Of a stretch of DNA of 64,000 nt, positions 33,690 through 44,728 are shown piece by piece. The notes beneath the pieces were generated by a model, which did no database searches, was not told the origin of the DNA, and saw only the letters and a program-made list of their open reading frames with translations. The DNA comes from Bryum argenteum (Eukaryota > Streptophyta > Bryopsida > Bryales > Bryaceae): the NCBI GenBank assembly GCA_037043015.1, contig CM073321.1:10176001-10240000 (forward strand). Reading direction: 5' to 3'. Positions within the stretch are counted from its first letter, which is position 1. Each line of letters begins with the position of its first letter. The translations under genes were made by a program, and so were the position numbers.

Positions 33690-34334
33690 ATGGCTGCGTT
33701 TATGAACCAGGTTGCTGCTGTTGGACGTCAGCTCTCTCCACATCCATCATGTGCTTTGCAAGTAAATCTTGTAATTGGTCCTTCGACGGTTTCAGAGGCT
33801 TCCATTACAAGTGACGACTCCAGAACTTTCTCAGAACGCATGCGGGGACGGCTAATCTACTTTGCTCCGGACGATGCGTCGGCTGTAGACTACACGAAGG
33901 AGGACATGGATAATGACGATGATAGTGTAGTAGACAGTCCCCCTATTGAGATTCAACCAATTATTGCAACCGGCAATGATCGAATCGGTGTGATGACCTC
34001 GGTTGCAGCGGCTCTCCAAGGTGAAGTTGTATTACGCAACCCCGTCGTCGACGCCCGTGCCTATTTAGCTCGATTCGAGCTAAATAGTTCCTTGCCAAAT
34101 ACTGTGGCTCATTGCTCCTTATCTCTTGGGGCAAACACTCGCGTTCATCCAACACGATTTTCGACTGAGACTCACCGTCTATTACGGAGATGTGCACCGA
34201 AGCGTCGTAGAAGTGGTGGGCTTATGGAGATGGATGAACCTGCCTTCTCTAAATACACACGTAGTGAGGACCCTCTATTCACTAAGAATGATACTTCTGG
34301 TGATACCTCCTCTCCGCCACGTCGTAATTGGTAG
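33690..34334 (+). CDS. Hypothetical protein or downstream exon, palindrome-containing
   Basis: An open stretch starts at an ATG at 33690, or at a splice acceptor ending ACCAG at about 33711. It encodes an acidic middle (YTKEDMDNDDDSVVDSPP), a basic patch (RRCAPKRRRSGG) and a Ser/Thr-rich end. It is 180 bp downstream of the phosphatase homologue in the same strand and may be a further exon. The palindrome at 34061-34087 is within the frame and leaves it open. No domain is recognised. Confidence 0.35.
   Translation: MAAFMNQVAAVGRQLSPHPSCALQVNLVIGPSTVSEASITSDDSRTFSERMRGRLIYFAPDDASAVDYTKEDMDNDDDSVVDSPPIEIQPIIATGNDRIGVMTSVAAALQGEVVLRNPVVDARAYLARFELNSSLPNTVAHCSLSLGANTRVHPTRFSTETHRLLRRCAPKRRRSGGLMEMDEPAFSKYTRSEDPLFTKNDTSGDTSSPPRRNW
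34061..34087. repeat. Dispersed palindrome, 27-bp copy
   Basis: CTATTTAGCTCGA and its inverse around a central T form the longest copy of the same palindrome family, inside the open frame 33690-34334. Confidence 0.8.
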
Positions 34335-34689
34335 ATAATATAGTGCCTAGCTGTTGGAGGTCTACAATTACACCAATAAATTGTATTTGTGCTTTCATAT
34401 GAATAAAATCTTCTCTTGGGGGAGCATATTTCTTAGCTTGCATTATGAATTCTTTTCTAATATTGTCTTTTATATTGAGAAAATTCATTATTATCAGTAA
34501 AAACCTGGTGATTTGGTAACTAATCAGGTCAAAATCGATCTAAATGGAAGTCTCCCTTATTACCAAAATCAGTATATATTCCCATTATAGCGAATTACGT
34601 GTTCTACTAGAAAATTTCTACTCAATCTTAGACAAAACAGCTACATCAATCATGAATTTTGGTGGTGCACTCCCTCCCTTTTATGTTCC
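34335..34689. other. Intergenic, AT-rich, no gene seen
   Basis: Two AATAAA-type words (34374 and 34403 area) may serve the upstream plus-strand gene. A purine-rich tract on the minus strand (AAAAGGGAGGGA at about 34669-34681) looks like the polypurine tract of the neighbouring retrotransposon, but no LTR follows it. Confidence 0.4.
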
Positions 34690-34714
34690 TAGGTGGGCAA
34701 GCGTCAGAAAGAAG

Positions 34715-37700
34715 CTATCGCCGAACCGGCTTGGGTTTACGAGGATATCGTTGATGAAACTCCTGTACCTTCTCCGGCGCGTTTGCAAGATTTTCGGCAT
34801 CATCCCATGTTCGTTCATTAATATTGTAACCGCTCCAATGCACAAGGTATTCTAATTTTCCCCATCTTCGCCGTGAATCTAGTATCTTATCTACCTCGTA
34901 TTCCTCATGGTTCTCGATTTCGACACTAGGTGGCGGACTTTGCACTCTTCCAGGAAAAGTAGACTCTCGATAAGGTTCCAACAAGGACACGTGGAAGACT
35001 GGATGTACCTTCATAGCAGCTGGTAGCTCTAGCCGGTACGCCACTGGATTGATTTGCTTCTCGATGAAAAACGGCCCCAATCTTCGACAGTCCAACTTGT
35101 CACATGGCCGCTTGGTCTTGATGTTTCGTCGAAGCAGCCATACCTTATCTCCAATCTTGAAAGTGGGTGCCTTATTCCGAAATTTATCTGCGGACGCCTT
35201 GTAAGACTCTTGGGCAGTTTGTAATTGAAGTCGCAACGTAGCTTGAAGCTCCGATAGCTGTCTCACAAAGCCTTCTGCTGCCGGGTTGTTATTGGCCACT
35301 GGATTTAACAAATCAAGTTTCGGATGATATCCATAATTGGCAAAAAACGGTGTTTGTTGAGACGACGCATGAAGCGTGTTGTTGTAGGCAAACTCGGCAA
35401 ACGGTAGATATTCGGTCCAATCGTCTTGCTGGTAGTTGATGGTGCAGCCTAGATACTGCTCCAAGACTTGATTTACCCGTTCCGTCTGACCGTCAGTTTG
35501 AGGATGAAAGGCTGAAGAAAGCTTGATATCCACCTTCAAAATCTCAAAAAGAGATCTCCAGAATTTGGAGACGAACTGAGTTACTCGATCCGACACGATG
35601 TCATCTGGCAAGCCATGATAACGATATACATTATCAAGAAAGAGTCTTGCTGTGTCCTCGCTTGACGATGTCTTCTTGCAAGAAATAAAATGCGCCATCT
35701 TTGTGAGCCGATCCACCACAACAAAGATGCGCTGTCGAACAAGTTTGAAGGCGGCAGGTCCGTAATAAAGTCCATGGAAACTGAAGACCATGGTCGATGC
35801 GGAATAGGTAATGGCTGCAGAAGTCCATATGGGCGATGCCAAGGGTTCTTTGACCTTGAACAAATATCACAAGAGAGGACAAACTCCTTCACATCCTTCC
35901 ACATTTGAGGCCACCAAAAATCTCGTGAAATAAGCTCCAATGTCTTGTTGTATCCAAAATGTCCTGCTGCTGGAAAGTCGTGGCGAGATTGGAGAACTCG
36001 AAGTCGTGTTGGTCCTTTTGGAATATACAGTCGCTCTTCAAAATACAAAAGACCTCCCTCCACCTTGAACTTGTCATTATCAGCACGCTTCTTGATCTCA
36101 AGAGCTACAGAATCTTTGATTGTTACAGTGCGTACCTGGTCGAGGAAGTCCGCATCAATTGGTACGACAGCAGCGCAAATTCTAAAATGCTCCGGTTTCA
36201 ACAATGAGGTGCATTGTTGATCAAACGCTTCTTCTCCAGTCTTAGGCGTGAGATATGATCTCCTCGATAATGCATCCGATAGTCCTTGCTGCTTCCCAGG
36301 CCGATAGGTGATAACAAAATCAAATCGCGACAACGACATATTCCACCGAGCTTGACGTCGATTCAAGATTCGAGCCGACATGAAGTACTCCAAATTCTTG
36401 TGATCCGTGTATGCAGTCATCGGGTGCGCAGCGCCTTCGAGAAAGTGTCGCCACTCTTGGAAGGAATCCACTATGGCAAGAAGTTCCTTATCGTGGATTT
36501 TGTAGTTGATTTCCGTAGCAGAGAACTTCCGAGAATAAAACGCAACTGGATGAAGCCTCCCGTCTGCGCCCATCTGTGAAAGTACGGCTCCCAAAGCAAA
36601 ATCAGAAGCATCGGTCTCCAAATAGAAGGCCTTTGCAAAGTCAGGGTGTACTAAGACTGGAGCCGTAGTAAACGCCGTCTTGGGATCTTGAAATGCTCGT
36701 TCGGCTTGAGGTCCCCATTCTAGCTTGTCTTTACACGTCAATCGGGTGAGTGGAGCAGCGACCCGAGAATAATTTTTGATGAAGATCCGATAGAAGTTAG
36801 CAAATCCAAGAAAACATTGTACGTCTCTAACCGTCTTCGGAACCTCCCATGATACAATTGCTTCCACCTTCTTGGGGTCCATCTTCAAGCCGTCTATAGT
36901 TGCAATGAACCCTAGAAACTCCATCTCGGTTTGGTGGAATAGGCACTTCTCCAACTTGGCGTAGAGTCCTCGTTCTTGTAGTTTCTCGAGGACCAAACGA
37001 ACGTGCTTCTCGTGCTCCTCTTCGTTTTTGGAAAATATCAGGATGTCATCCAGATAGATGACAACAAAGTCGTCAAGATACTCCCGAAAGATGTCATTCA
37101 TCATGTGTTGGAAAACAGCCGGAGCATTGGTAAGGCCAAAAGGCATGACATTATATTCAAAATGACCATACCTTGTACGGAACGTTGTGTTCCACTCGTC
37201 TCCTTCCTTGATCCGTACAAGGTTGTAAGCTCCCCTCAGATCAATTTTTATAAAGATCTTTGCACGCCCGAGCTGCTCCAAGAGACTAGAAATCAAGGGT
37301 AACGGGTAACGATTTTTCTTAGTTACCTTGTTGAGGCCTCGATAGTCCACGCACATTCGTAAGGAGCCATCCTTCTTCTTTACGAACAAGATCGGTGCCC
37401 CAGCTGGCGACTTTGAATGACGAATGAAGTTCTTCGCTAGATTCTCGTCAATGTACTTTCGCAGCTCCGCTAACTCCGTTTGAGAGAGATTGTAGATTGG
37501 GTCAAAAGGCGGTTGTGCTCCTTCTTGCAGGTCTATGGCACAGTCGTATGGCCGATGCTCCGGTAGTATGTCCGCGTTCTTCTTCTGAAACACGTCCTCA
37601 AAATCCTTGTATTGCTCGGGTATGCTTGCCGTCAAACTCTTCTCCGTGCTCGTTGGGGCTGCATAGATGACACAGAGTGCTGCTTCTTTGGATGATCGTA

Positions 37701-37797
37701 CGAACGCCCTTGCTCCAATAAACAATGGTTTCCCTATCTTGGCATGTCTACTAGGTTGGCTCTTGGAACGTTCTTTGGAAAAAATCATATTCCGCAA
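34715..37797 (-). pseudogene. pol: pol: reverse transcriptase, RNase H, integrase, chromodomain (one frameshift)
   Basis: Reverse transcriptase shows KKKDGSLRMCVDYRGLN, KIFIKIDLRGAYNLVRIKEG, MPFGLTNAPAVFQ and catalytic VVIYLDDILIFSKN. RNase H shows YLETDASDFALGAVL, YKIHDKELLAIV and ITYRPGKQQGLSDALSRRS. Integrase has the HHCC site (SRHDFPAAGHFGYNKTLEL ... CDICSRSK) and the DDE core (SMDFITDLP; IVSDRVTQFVSKFW; HPQTDGQTERVNQVLEQYL). The chromodomain reads EVDKILDSRRRWGKLEYLVH then WSGYNINERTWDDAENL. A frameshift lies near 35700, between the first and second catalytic Asp. All catalytic residues are present. Confidence 0.9.
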
Positions 37798-37830
37798 CTT
37801 CCAATTTATGGTAGGGTTATGTTGTTCTAA

Positions 37831-38190
37831 TCAGGAGAGACCTAGGATGACAGGGTTTGACGGGGTTCTAATGACATTAAAAACAACGTAACTACTATGG
37901 TCCTTAAACGCCACCTCTATAGGTACTGATTCATGGGTGACACTGCCAGACAATAAAGGTCGTCCATCTATCACCTCTACATGAACAGGTTTGGACTTCT
38001 GTACTAGACGAATCCTGTGGCGCTTAGCAAATTCTTCATCTAAAAAACAAGTAGATGCTCCCGAATCTAATAGAGCTAAAGTTTTGTGTTTTTGAGGACC
38101 AAGAGACAAGGGAATTGTAAAACAACGGGCAGGTTGGACAGAGAAAGAGGAACCTGATTGTTGTCGTGGCATTGAATCGTCCTGCCGCAT
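37831..38190 (-). CDS. Retropepsin-like protease segment of pol
   Basis: The frame reads TLALLDSGASTCFLDEEFAK, the D-S-G-A active site of gypsy proteases, and NPVILGLS near the end, the flap-distal ILGxx motif. It shares its frame with the downstream reverse transcriptase and is separated from it by one TGA. It starts in a different frame from gag, so gag-pol expression would use a frameshift. Confidence 0.8.
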   Translation of the reverse strand: MRQDDSMPRQQSGSSFSVQPARCFTIPLSLGPQKHKTLALLDSGASTCFLDEEFAKRHRIRLVQKSKPVHVEVIDGRPLLSGSVTHESVPIEVAFKDHSSYVVFNVIRTPSNPVILGLS

Positions 38191-38195
38191 GGTTC

Positions 38196-39179
38196 CTAAT
38201 GTAGTTGGGCATTGTCGTTTTCCTGGATCACCACACTCCTAGTCTTAACAATGCGCCGGTTCTGCTTCTTGGGGCAATTTCCAAACTTGTGGCCTTCATC
38301 TCCGCAATACAAACAGAGTCCTTCTTCCATACGCCGTTTCTTCTCTTCTGGAGTAAGAGCTCTGACACGCGCCGCGTCGATTTGCATGGCTTCTGCCTTC
38401 GAATGAGAACTCAAATTGTTTGCCAACATACTCGTGGTGTAGCGACTCGTTTGGTATTTTGGGCGCTGGTCTTGACGACGCTGGAATAAACGGTTGTCGC
38501 ACTTTACAGCTTGACTAATGGCTTCGTTGAGCGTTTGCGGATCAGGAAGGGATAAAAGTAGGTCCTTCACATCATCCCTCAAACCCCAATAAAACTGACT
38601 CACCAATGCTTCTTCGCCCCAGTTGATGTCACTAGCCAGTTGTCTGAAATCCGATGCGTAGACTGATGCAGAGCGCATTCCTTGTCGTAGTGATCGGATC
38701 TTTGTTGTAGCCCATCCGACCTTGTCATGTTCGCCAAATGCTTCTGCAAATGCCTCCAAGAACGTCTCAAAGTTGCTCAGAATTGGCGATCGTTTTTCGA
38801 ACAAGGGGGCAAACCACGACAAAGCTTGTCCTGTAAGCAGAGTTCCAACAAGTCCAACACGCGCCTCCTCCGTCGGATATCGTTCAGGCTATAAAACTGT
38901 TATCAACCTGATTTGGTTGACAAAACCTCGAAACTTGGAACGCGTTCCGTCGAACTTGCGAGGAAGACTAACTCTAGGCTCCTTCCGTTGTTGAACCAAA
39001 GGTGTAGTCGCCTCCTCCGGTGTAGTAGCTTGAGACTGGTGAATCCTGGAGGATGTTATCCCGGATGCTCCGTTATTGTGAAGTCTTGTCATGGCTCCTT
39101 CTATCTCCGCTTGTCTACGTGATAATGCAGCAAAAGCACTCATGATGGCGTCCAATTTGGATTCCAAATTTTCAGCCAT
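38196..39179 (-). pseudogene. gag: gag (capsid and CCHC zinc knuckle), one in-frame TAG
   Basis: From ATG at 39179 (MAENLESKLDAIMSAFAAL, a predicted coiled helix) the frame runs through PRVSLPRKFDGTRSKFRGF, a TAG near 38887, the capsid domain (SWFAPLFEKRSPILSNFETF, SDFRQLASDINWGEEALVSQ) and the knuckle CLYCGDEGHKFGNC, an intact CCHC box. Apart from the single stop the gene looks functional. Confidence 0.8.
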
Positions 39180-39244
39180 ACTAACGTCTTGATCTTTGAC
39201 TAAATCTACAAAAGAAAAGAAAAAATTTGACAAGAGAACAATAT

Positions 39245-39460
39245 TGGTTTAGAGGAGGGTACTCCGCAACCTCTAAAATGCCTTAAGATTCCAAGAAGAG
39301 GGGTAATCCACTCTCCAAGAAGAATAACGTTCCAATATTGAGGTGGAAGAGATATCAGTTCAGAGGAGGGTAATCCGCAACCTCTAAAACACTAGCTCAC
39401 CTTCGAGAAGAGGGGTAATCCACTCTCTAACAAGAAGGGACTAGATCTGATATTTGTGAG
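39245..39460. repeat. Duplicated leader segment, about 115-bp unit
   Basis: Two copies share AGAGGAGGGTA, CCGCAACCTCTAAAA, and GAGGGGTAATCCACTCTC in the same order between the LTR and gag. They may form part of a packaging or translation leader; this is inference. Confidence 0.65.
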
Positions 39461-39637
39461 AAGGTAGTCTCGACAAACTGTCAGGGACACAGAAACAGAT
39501 GACAAGAATATCTGGAAACTAACAAGAACTGACAGGAGCTTGGATTAACAAGAAGAGTACACGAACAACACCAAGAGAGATGAGCTAGAGCTCCAAGAGA
39601 TGCGTTGTCAAGACTAAAGAACTTTTCAGCCTCGACT

Positions 39638-39649
39638 CCTATATATACT
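39638..39649 (-). promoter_or_regulatory. TATA box of the LTR
   Basis: The minus strand reads GTATATATAGG just downstream of the heat-shock-element array, the expected U3 arrangement of an LTR promoter. Confidence 0.6.
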
Positions 39650-39693
39650 TCTAGAAACCAAGAAGCTTCTAGAACTTCTGCCAACTAGGATGC

Positions 39694-39802
39694 TTCTAGA
39701 AGGTTCTAGAGACTAGCTTCTAGAAGATTCTAAAGACTTCCTTCTAGAAGGTTCTAGAGACTTCCTTCTAGAAGGTTCTAGAGACGTCCTTCTAGAAGGT
39801 TC
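39694..39802 (-). promoter_or_regulatory. Array of five perfect heat-shock elements at 24-bp spacing
   Basis: TTCTAGAAGGTTC (or with GATTC) begins at 39694, 39718, 39742, 39766 and 39790. Each is TTCnnGAAnnTTC, the three-repeat binding site of heat-shock factor. More degenerate TTCTAGA copies flank the array on both sides. The array is about 45 bp upstream of the TATA box in the direction of transcription. Confidence 0.7.
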
Positions 39803-39890
39803 CAGAGACTTCTAGAGACTTCCTTCTAAAACGTTCCAGAGACTTCTAGAGACTTCCTTCTTGAAGTTTCCAGAGCCTATGTCCCTAACA

Positions 39891-40654
39891 GATCGACAAA
39901 CTCCTACAACCCGGGGGAGGCGATGAAGACGACTTCTTCTAATGTGCTGTTGGCGAATTGCTTCCACTTGAATAACAGCCGTATCTCCTACGGAGTTGGA
40001 ACTTTGTAGTACCTGCCTATGGTGCATATCAGCAGCGGCAATGCATTGGAGCGGCGCTAGGTCATCTTGCAACGTGCCATCGAGTCAGTATGTCTGCAAA
40101 AAACATGTAGGCGCTGGTAGAGCGAGTGCGCGGTTGTGGCGGAGTTGTGGAGGAGGCGAGCCGAGGTACGGGGACAAAAGCGCCGCGCTGATCTCGAAGC
40201 GACCGGATGCGGCCTGTCGGTTTTGGTAGGGTTTTGCGCCGAGGACAACACGTGATTGGAGCTGTGAGTGATGGGAAGCCTGCACGCCAACGAAGAAAGA
40301 GGCGCCAACGAGGTGTGGTCAAGCGTAATACGCAAAGAATACGTGTGGCGCCACGCGAGGTCGGGGACGGTGGAGAAGGAGGCAAGCTCCAAAGGTGCGG
40401 TAAAAACACAAAAGGAGGGATGAGTTTTATCTAGGTGCTACTTATGGCGGGATTGAGGTCAGTGGACGTGAAAGGACAAACGGGCCTCGGGCGGGAAGAT
40501 GGTGTGAGAGAAATTGGGGAAGGTGTGAAATCTAGTGTTGCTATTGCAACTGAGGCTACGGATTGATGTTGAGTATTCAAGATTCCGGAATTGTCCTCAT
40601 TGGCAACTTTTAAATTTGTGAGAGCCGACTCAGAGTAGGTGTCTAGTGGAATAT
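39891..40654. other. Sequence interrupted by the LTR; possible minus-strand coding fragment
   Basis: At 40072-39891 the minus strand is open and protein-like (DDLAPLQCIAAADMHHRQVL, VGDTAVIQVEAIRQQHIRRS) until it meets the LTR, so the element may have landed in an exon. Sequence from 40080 to 40420 is GC-rich with overlapping frames on both strands and no recognisable product. Confidence 0.3.
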
Positions 40655-42196
40655 TTTGAGCCGAGGTTAACTTCTGTGACACACTTTTTGGATTATTTGT
40701 CTGAATTGTCCGTATTTGACATGTATGTCTGACGTCCGATTCGACAAGAATGTCGAGCATACTAGAAATTGCATAGTAAAAACTTGTTGAGGGTTTTGGA
40801 GATTGACATTGAGGTAAGAAGTTATTTTCATACGTGGAGAAGGGTCAATAATGATGTAGAAAATGGAATATTAGTCACACTAGGCAACCGTGGGTGGGCG
40901 AGCTCGGGTGGGCGACCGATTGTCACCCTGTGCGATGGACGGTCGCCTATAGTGATCGCCGATTGCCCTAGGCTACCGCGCGTCGCCGACCGACGGTCCC
41001 TTCAGGGACATCGGGAGTCGCCGTGCCCACCGCGCCTAGGCAACCGTTGGTCTCCCAAAGCGACCGTCGATGGCCTAGGGCGATCGACGGTTGCTTATAG
41101 CGATTGCCGGTTGTCTTGGGGACAGTGTGCTTGTGGGCGATCGGCGATTGTCCTGGGCCACCGCGTGTGTAGCGACCGGCACCATGGTTGAATACAAAAT
41201 AGCGAAGACAATTTTATATTGGTAAAAAACGAGCACCAATACAATTTATAAATACCTTTTTAGGGTAAACAAGATCCATGCTGCATTTTAGAGTACAAAA
41301 TTGTCCATGTCTATAATTATAGTATTCATATATATGATGTAACTATTACATATATCGCACTATATATATTATACTCTGAAACATACTAAATTACCAAAAT
41401 ATTGTAAACTAATAGTTGCCCTACTTGCAGTACATTGTAGTATTGTACTAACTACTAACTTCCAATCCAAAAGAAAAATTCTAATAATACGCCTTTGGGT
41501 ATCTTTCAATGTATACATATTGTCGCTTGATACTTCATCTCCGTTTGGATTGGTTTCATCTAGAGACTCATCCGTTCTTTTGTCGCCATCCTCGTCCTCA
41601 TCCTCTCTTTTATTGCGTACTTTACACTCAACCTAACTCGCCAAATTGCGCACTTCCATGTCTGTAATTGTATTCTTGTTTCTAGTAACAAGGCGCTTCA
41701 AGAGCCGTGAAGCATTAGTAATCCCGTTTGCGTTGAGTGGTAAATGTTGCATTGTACGTGTGTTCGGATTATTGGAGGAAGTAATACTTGCCTCGACTTC
41801 TTCATGTATCCGTGCTCCTTTCTAACTTCGTTGCTTGTGTGCATATCTCAAACACTTCTCGCTGCGTGTAATACGATTGCGAGGTTGTGAAGATGGCCCA
41901 ATGTTTCGTGACACTGCCAATGCTCGGGTGCATGTTCAACTTGTTGCTTCTATTTTGACCTTTGTCTTTGGCAATATCATACGAGTTGTATGGGCCCCTT
42001 TAGGTTGGGTAACCCTTAGGAACAACTGTTGTAGTGGTACATCGGAGTCATCTCCGTTATGAGTTGCACTTCTTGTTCGAATGGTCAAAACTCTAGGTGA
42101 CCCCACTTTCATGCAACCCGAATTGGATACATTGTCGGGTTCCACTTTAATTTGGCCCATTTCAACTCCTGCCAAGATAGCCGTACACTTCACACG
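40655..42196 (-). mobile_element. Truncated hAT element: transposase C-terminal tail, 3' flank and terminus
   Basis: Read on the minus strand, 42196-41490 matches the acidic/basic tail of the transposase gene at 60550-61255 (for example IKVEPDNVSNSGCMKVGSPR against the same stretch there). 41480-41180 matches its 3' flank, 41190-40895 its repeat array and 40890-40655 its terminal region. Similarity stops exactly at 42196, where a hAT-type terminus starts. This copy was therefore split by a later insertion; its 5' part is not in the window. Confidence 0.7.
40895..41190. repeat. CGGTCGCC-type array of the truncated hAT element
   Basis: Diverged GCGACCG, CGATCGC and CGGTCGCC words alternate in both orientations. 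It corresponds to the array at 61615-61960 in the longer copy, and is more diverged. Confidence 0.7.
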
Positions 42197-42349
42197 CAGG
42201 GTTGTCTTGCTAGACACAGATGGACGTCAGACAGACATTGAGCCTCAGAATGTCTAATAGAATCTACGGAATCTTTTTTTTACCCTGGATTTACCCTGTC
42301 CACGTTGCATCCTACGTGGCTACCACGTGGCATGTACAGCTCAGCAATA

Positions 42350-42775
42350 CGGTTCGCGACCGCGCCACGTAGGATCGACCGGGCCGTGGTCGTGTCATCT
42401 AGACCGGGCGGTCGCCTTTGGCCGGACCGGGCGTCGACTTGGCTGACCGGGATCGTCGCTTTGCTGACCGGCGGTCGCTTTAGCGACCGACGACGCTTCA
42501 GGTCAACCGACGATCGCCCATGGTCAATCGACGACGCCCATGAGCGACCGGCGACGCCCATGAGCGACCCACGACGCCCATGGCGACCGGCGGTCTCGGC
42601 TGACCGGGCGGTCTCATTGACCCGGCGGTCTCGGCTGACCCAGCGGTCTCGGCTGACCGGGCGGTCTCGGCTGACCGGGCGGTCTCGGCTGACCGGCGCG
42701 GTCTCGGCTGACCGGGCGGTCTCATTGACCGGCGGTCGCCTATTCGCCCCTGGACCGGTCGCCTAGGCTGGCCTT
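42350..42775. repeat. CGGTCGCC-type array next to the left hAT terminus
   Basis: GACCGGGCGGTCTCGGCT-like 18-bp units repeat at 42590-42730, with GACGCCCATGAGCGACC units before them. The words GGTCGC and GCGACC are shared with the other arrays. Confidence 0.8.
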
Positions 42776-43114
42776 GCATTGGAGGCTTCCCCCGAGTAGA
42801 ATAAGTAAATTTTTTTATCCCACATTATCCAAAATTCTTCCTTTCACGTTTTTAAACGTAGATGAAGCATTAAGAATTCAAGATGAAACAAATTACAACA
42901 ACCCACAAACCCCTGAAGGAAAGGCTAACATCTACCATGAGGTTTGAAACTCATGTAACACAAAATGTGGTGACATACAGATGTGACTAGTGTAAAAAGG
43001 GAACATAATTATAAGAGATGCAAAAATCTATTAGATTTGGAACAATATGTCAAAAAGTAGATTGTATATATTGCAAGTGGCTAGATTGTATATATTACCT
43101 GGCTAAATGAGCAC
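42776..43114. other. No gene seen
   Basis: AT-rich sequence between the array and the 3' end of the kinase-like gene. No frame or repeat of note. Confidence 0.5.
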
Positions 43115-44728
43115 TCAATGACGTGAGATGGTCATCCATAGGAGTCTATGAATTGCAAGAAGATATACTGATATTATAAAATAATAACTGTCCTCTCTAA
43201 ATACAATCTCCGGTCGAAGCATATGATATGGTTTCGCCATCAAGCGGTTCACCACCTCCGAACAGGTCATTCTCTCATTTAATTCATGCCTGGTCATTGA
43301 GAACACCTTCGTTAGGAATGAATCTCGCACCGTCGAATTCGGTAATAATTCTTCGTCGAATTCGTTATACACACCAATCAGCTGGATGAGCTTGCCAACC
43401 GCATACGAATCTGATGCTACCGTGGTTGGATGTTGAAGTTCCTGGACGTTCAAATTTGTATCAGAACTTTCATGTCCATAAGTATAGAACATCTCGGGCG
43501 CCACCCACCATCGACGTGTCATATCTTCTTGTTTTTTCGGCGTCGTCTGGTATCCGTAATGTGAAGGCTGTTGTTCTACTATACGAGATGCCATCCCCCA
43601 GTCACACACTCCAATACAAATCTTGGTTCCTCCGAAAGTTGGGAAATGCAATAGTATGTTCGAGGGGGATAGGTCGTTGTGAAGAACTCATGTCTTATGC
43701 ACGAGATTCATGACGTACACTAAACCCCAAGCTAACTTCATCGTGCGCTGACGGAAAAGGCTAATTCTGAAAGCCTACTCTTGAGTGACACTCGGAACTT
43801 CCTTCACTTTCGACTAGTGAAGATGTTTGTCGCCGACCTTCTCATCCAACTTCAACATCTCGTGTAGTGATCCCCCATTCCACCAATATGAGTAAGCTTC
43901 GAATGTCCTTGTATGCAACGCCCAAAACTTGATAATTCTTGGATGATTCAAAGGACATACAAGAGCTTCTGCAGCAGTCTCTATCCTCCTCTTCTGAATA
44001 TTCATATTCTTGGAAAGCTTTGCTGCAAACTCGATATTTTCTCGAAACGTGGTCTACTCCAAGTATCTTCACCTTCCGCACTTGATCCATGGCCTCCCCA
44101 TATTGCGGCCTGATAGAGCTTCTATCGTAGCGTCTTGAGGAATCCACACCACCCCGACCACGTGTCTCGTTCAAATGTGGCGCGCAGCGGTTTTTCCCAT
44201 GACTTCCCTCGGGTTTTATTCTTGCTAAGCTTTTGGATTGTGTGTTGCCACCAATCCATCTTGCGTTTAAACTGGTCCTCCTCTTGTGTTAGACGCCTCT
44301 GTCCAAATCGCTTCTTCCACAACTCCTTTACATTGAAGATGCATTGTTCAACAGTATTTTCCATCCACAACTCGTACTGCGAATGATAATCCACATCTTG
44401 GTATTCATCCGTTTCCTCCATGGCCTTCAAAATTACTGCCGCCAATTTCTTCTTCAGTCTCTCTTTGCCCGTGCTAACATTCCTGAGGTAGTTGTGCTCT
44501 AGGAATTGAGCCTCCGTTTCCTCATACCAATCCAAGCATGCTTTTTCCGCAAACTTAGTATAATCTGGTGTTGGGAATCCGGGTCATACTTCTTTTGGGT
44601 GTCTCCTCTTCCTCTTATGGCCTCCACTTCCACTAGGTTGTTGCATACCAAGGTCTGGTGCAAATGTTTCGGGGGCATCCAGATCCCATGCTCGTTGTCC
44701 CTTCTGGTGCTTTTTGGATTTACTCATC
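43115..44728 (-). pseudogene. Protein-kinase relative with N-terminal helical region (decayed)
   Basis: The start at about 44728 reads MSKSKKHQKGQRAWDLDAPE, then a stop, then a charged helical region (FLEHNYLRNVSTGKERLKKK ... QFKRKMDWWQHTIQKLSKNK). The kinase lobe follows in two other frames: VKILGVDHVSRKYRV, then AAEALVCPLNHPRIIKFWAL and WNGGSLHEML. The catalytic loop is LHNDLSPSNILL behind a TGA, the DFG position is DWG, and the APE position is WWVAPEMF. The C-lobe runs to 43115. HxDLxxxN is intact while DFG is altered. At least two frameshifts and several stops mean no product as it stands. The gene diverges from the WCH/RING gene across a shared array. Confidence 0.65.

Larger units (their letters stand above)
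34690..39890 (-). mobile_element. Ty3/gypsy chromovirus lacking its 3' LTR
   Basis: Order on the minus strand: LTR (39890-39479), leader with a duplicated segment, gag, protease, reverse transcriptase, RNase H, integrase and chromodomain, then a polypurine-like tract and an abrupt end. Only one LTR is found, so the 3' end is deleted. Disruptions are few: a TAG in gag, a TGA after protease and a frameshift in integrase. It is therefore much younger than the element at 12797-18409. Confidence 0.8.
39479..39890 (-). repeat. 5' LTR of the chromovirus (412 bp)
   Basis: Ends read TGTCAGGGAC...GTCCCTAACA on the plus strand, an inverted TG...CA pair. On the minus strand, transcription would run from the heat-shock-element array through the TATA box towards gag. 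No partner LTR is present at the other end of the element. The primer-binding site directly inside is unclear. Confidence 0.7.
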
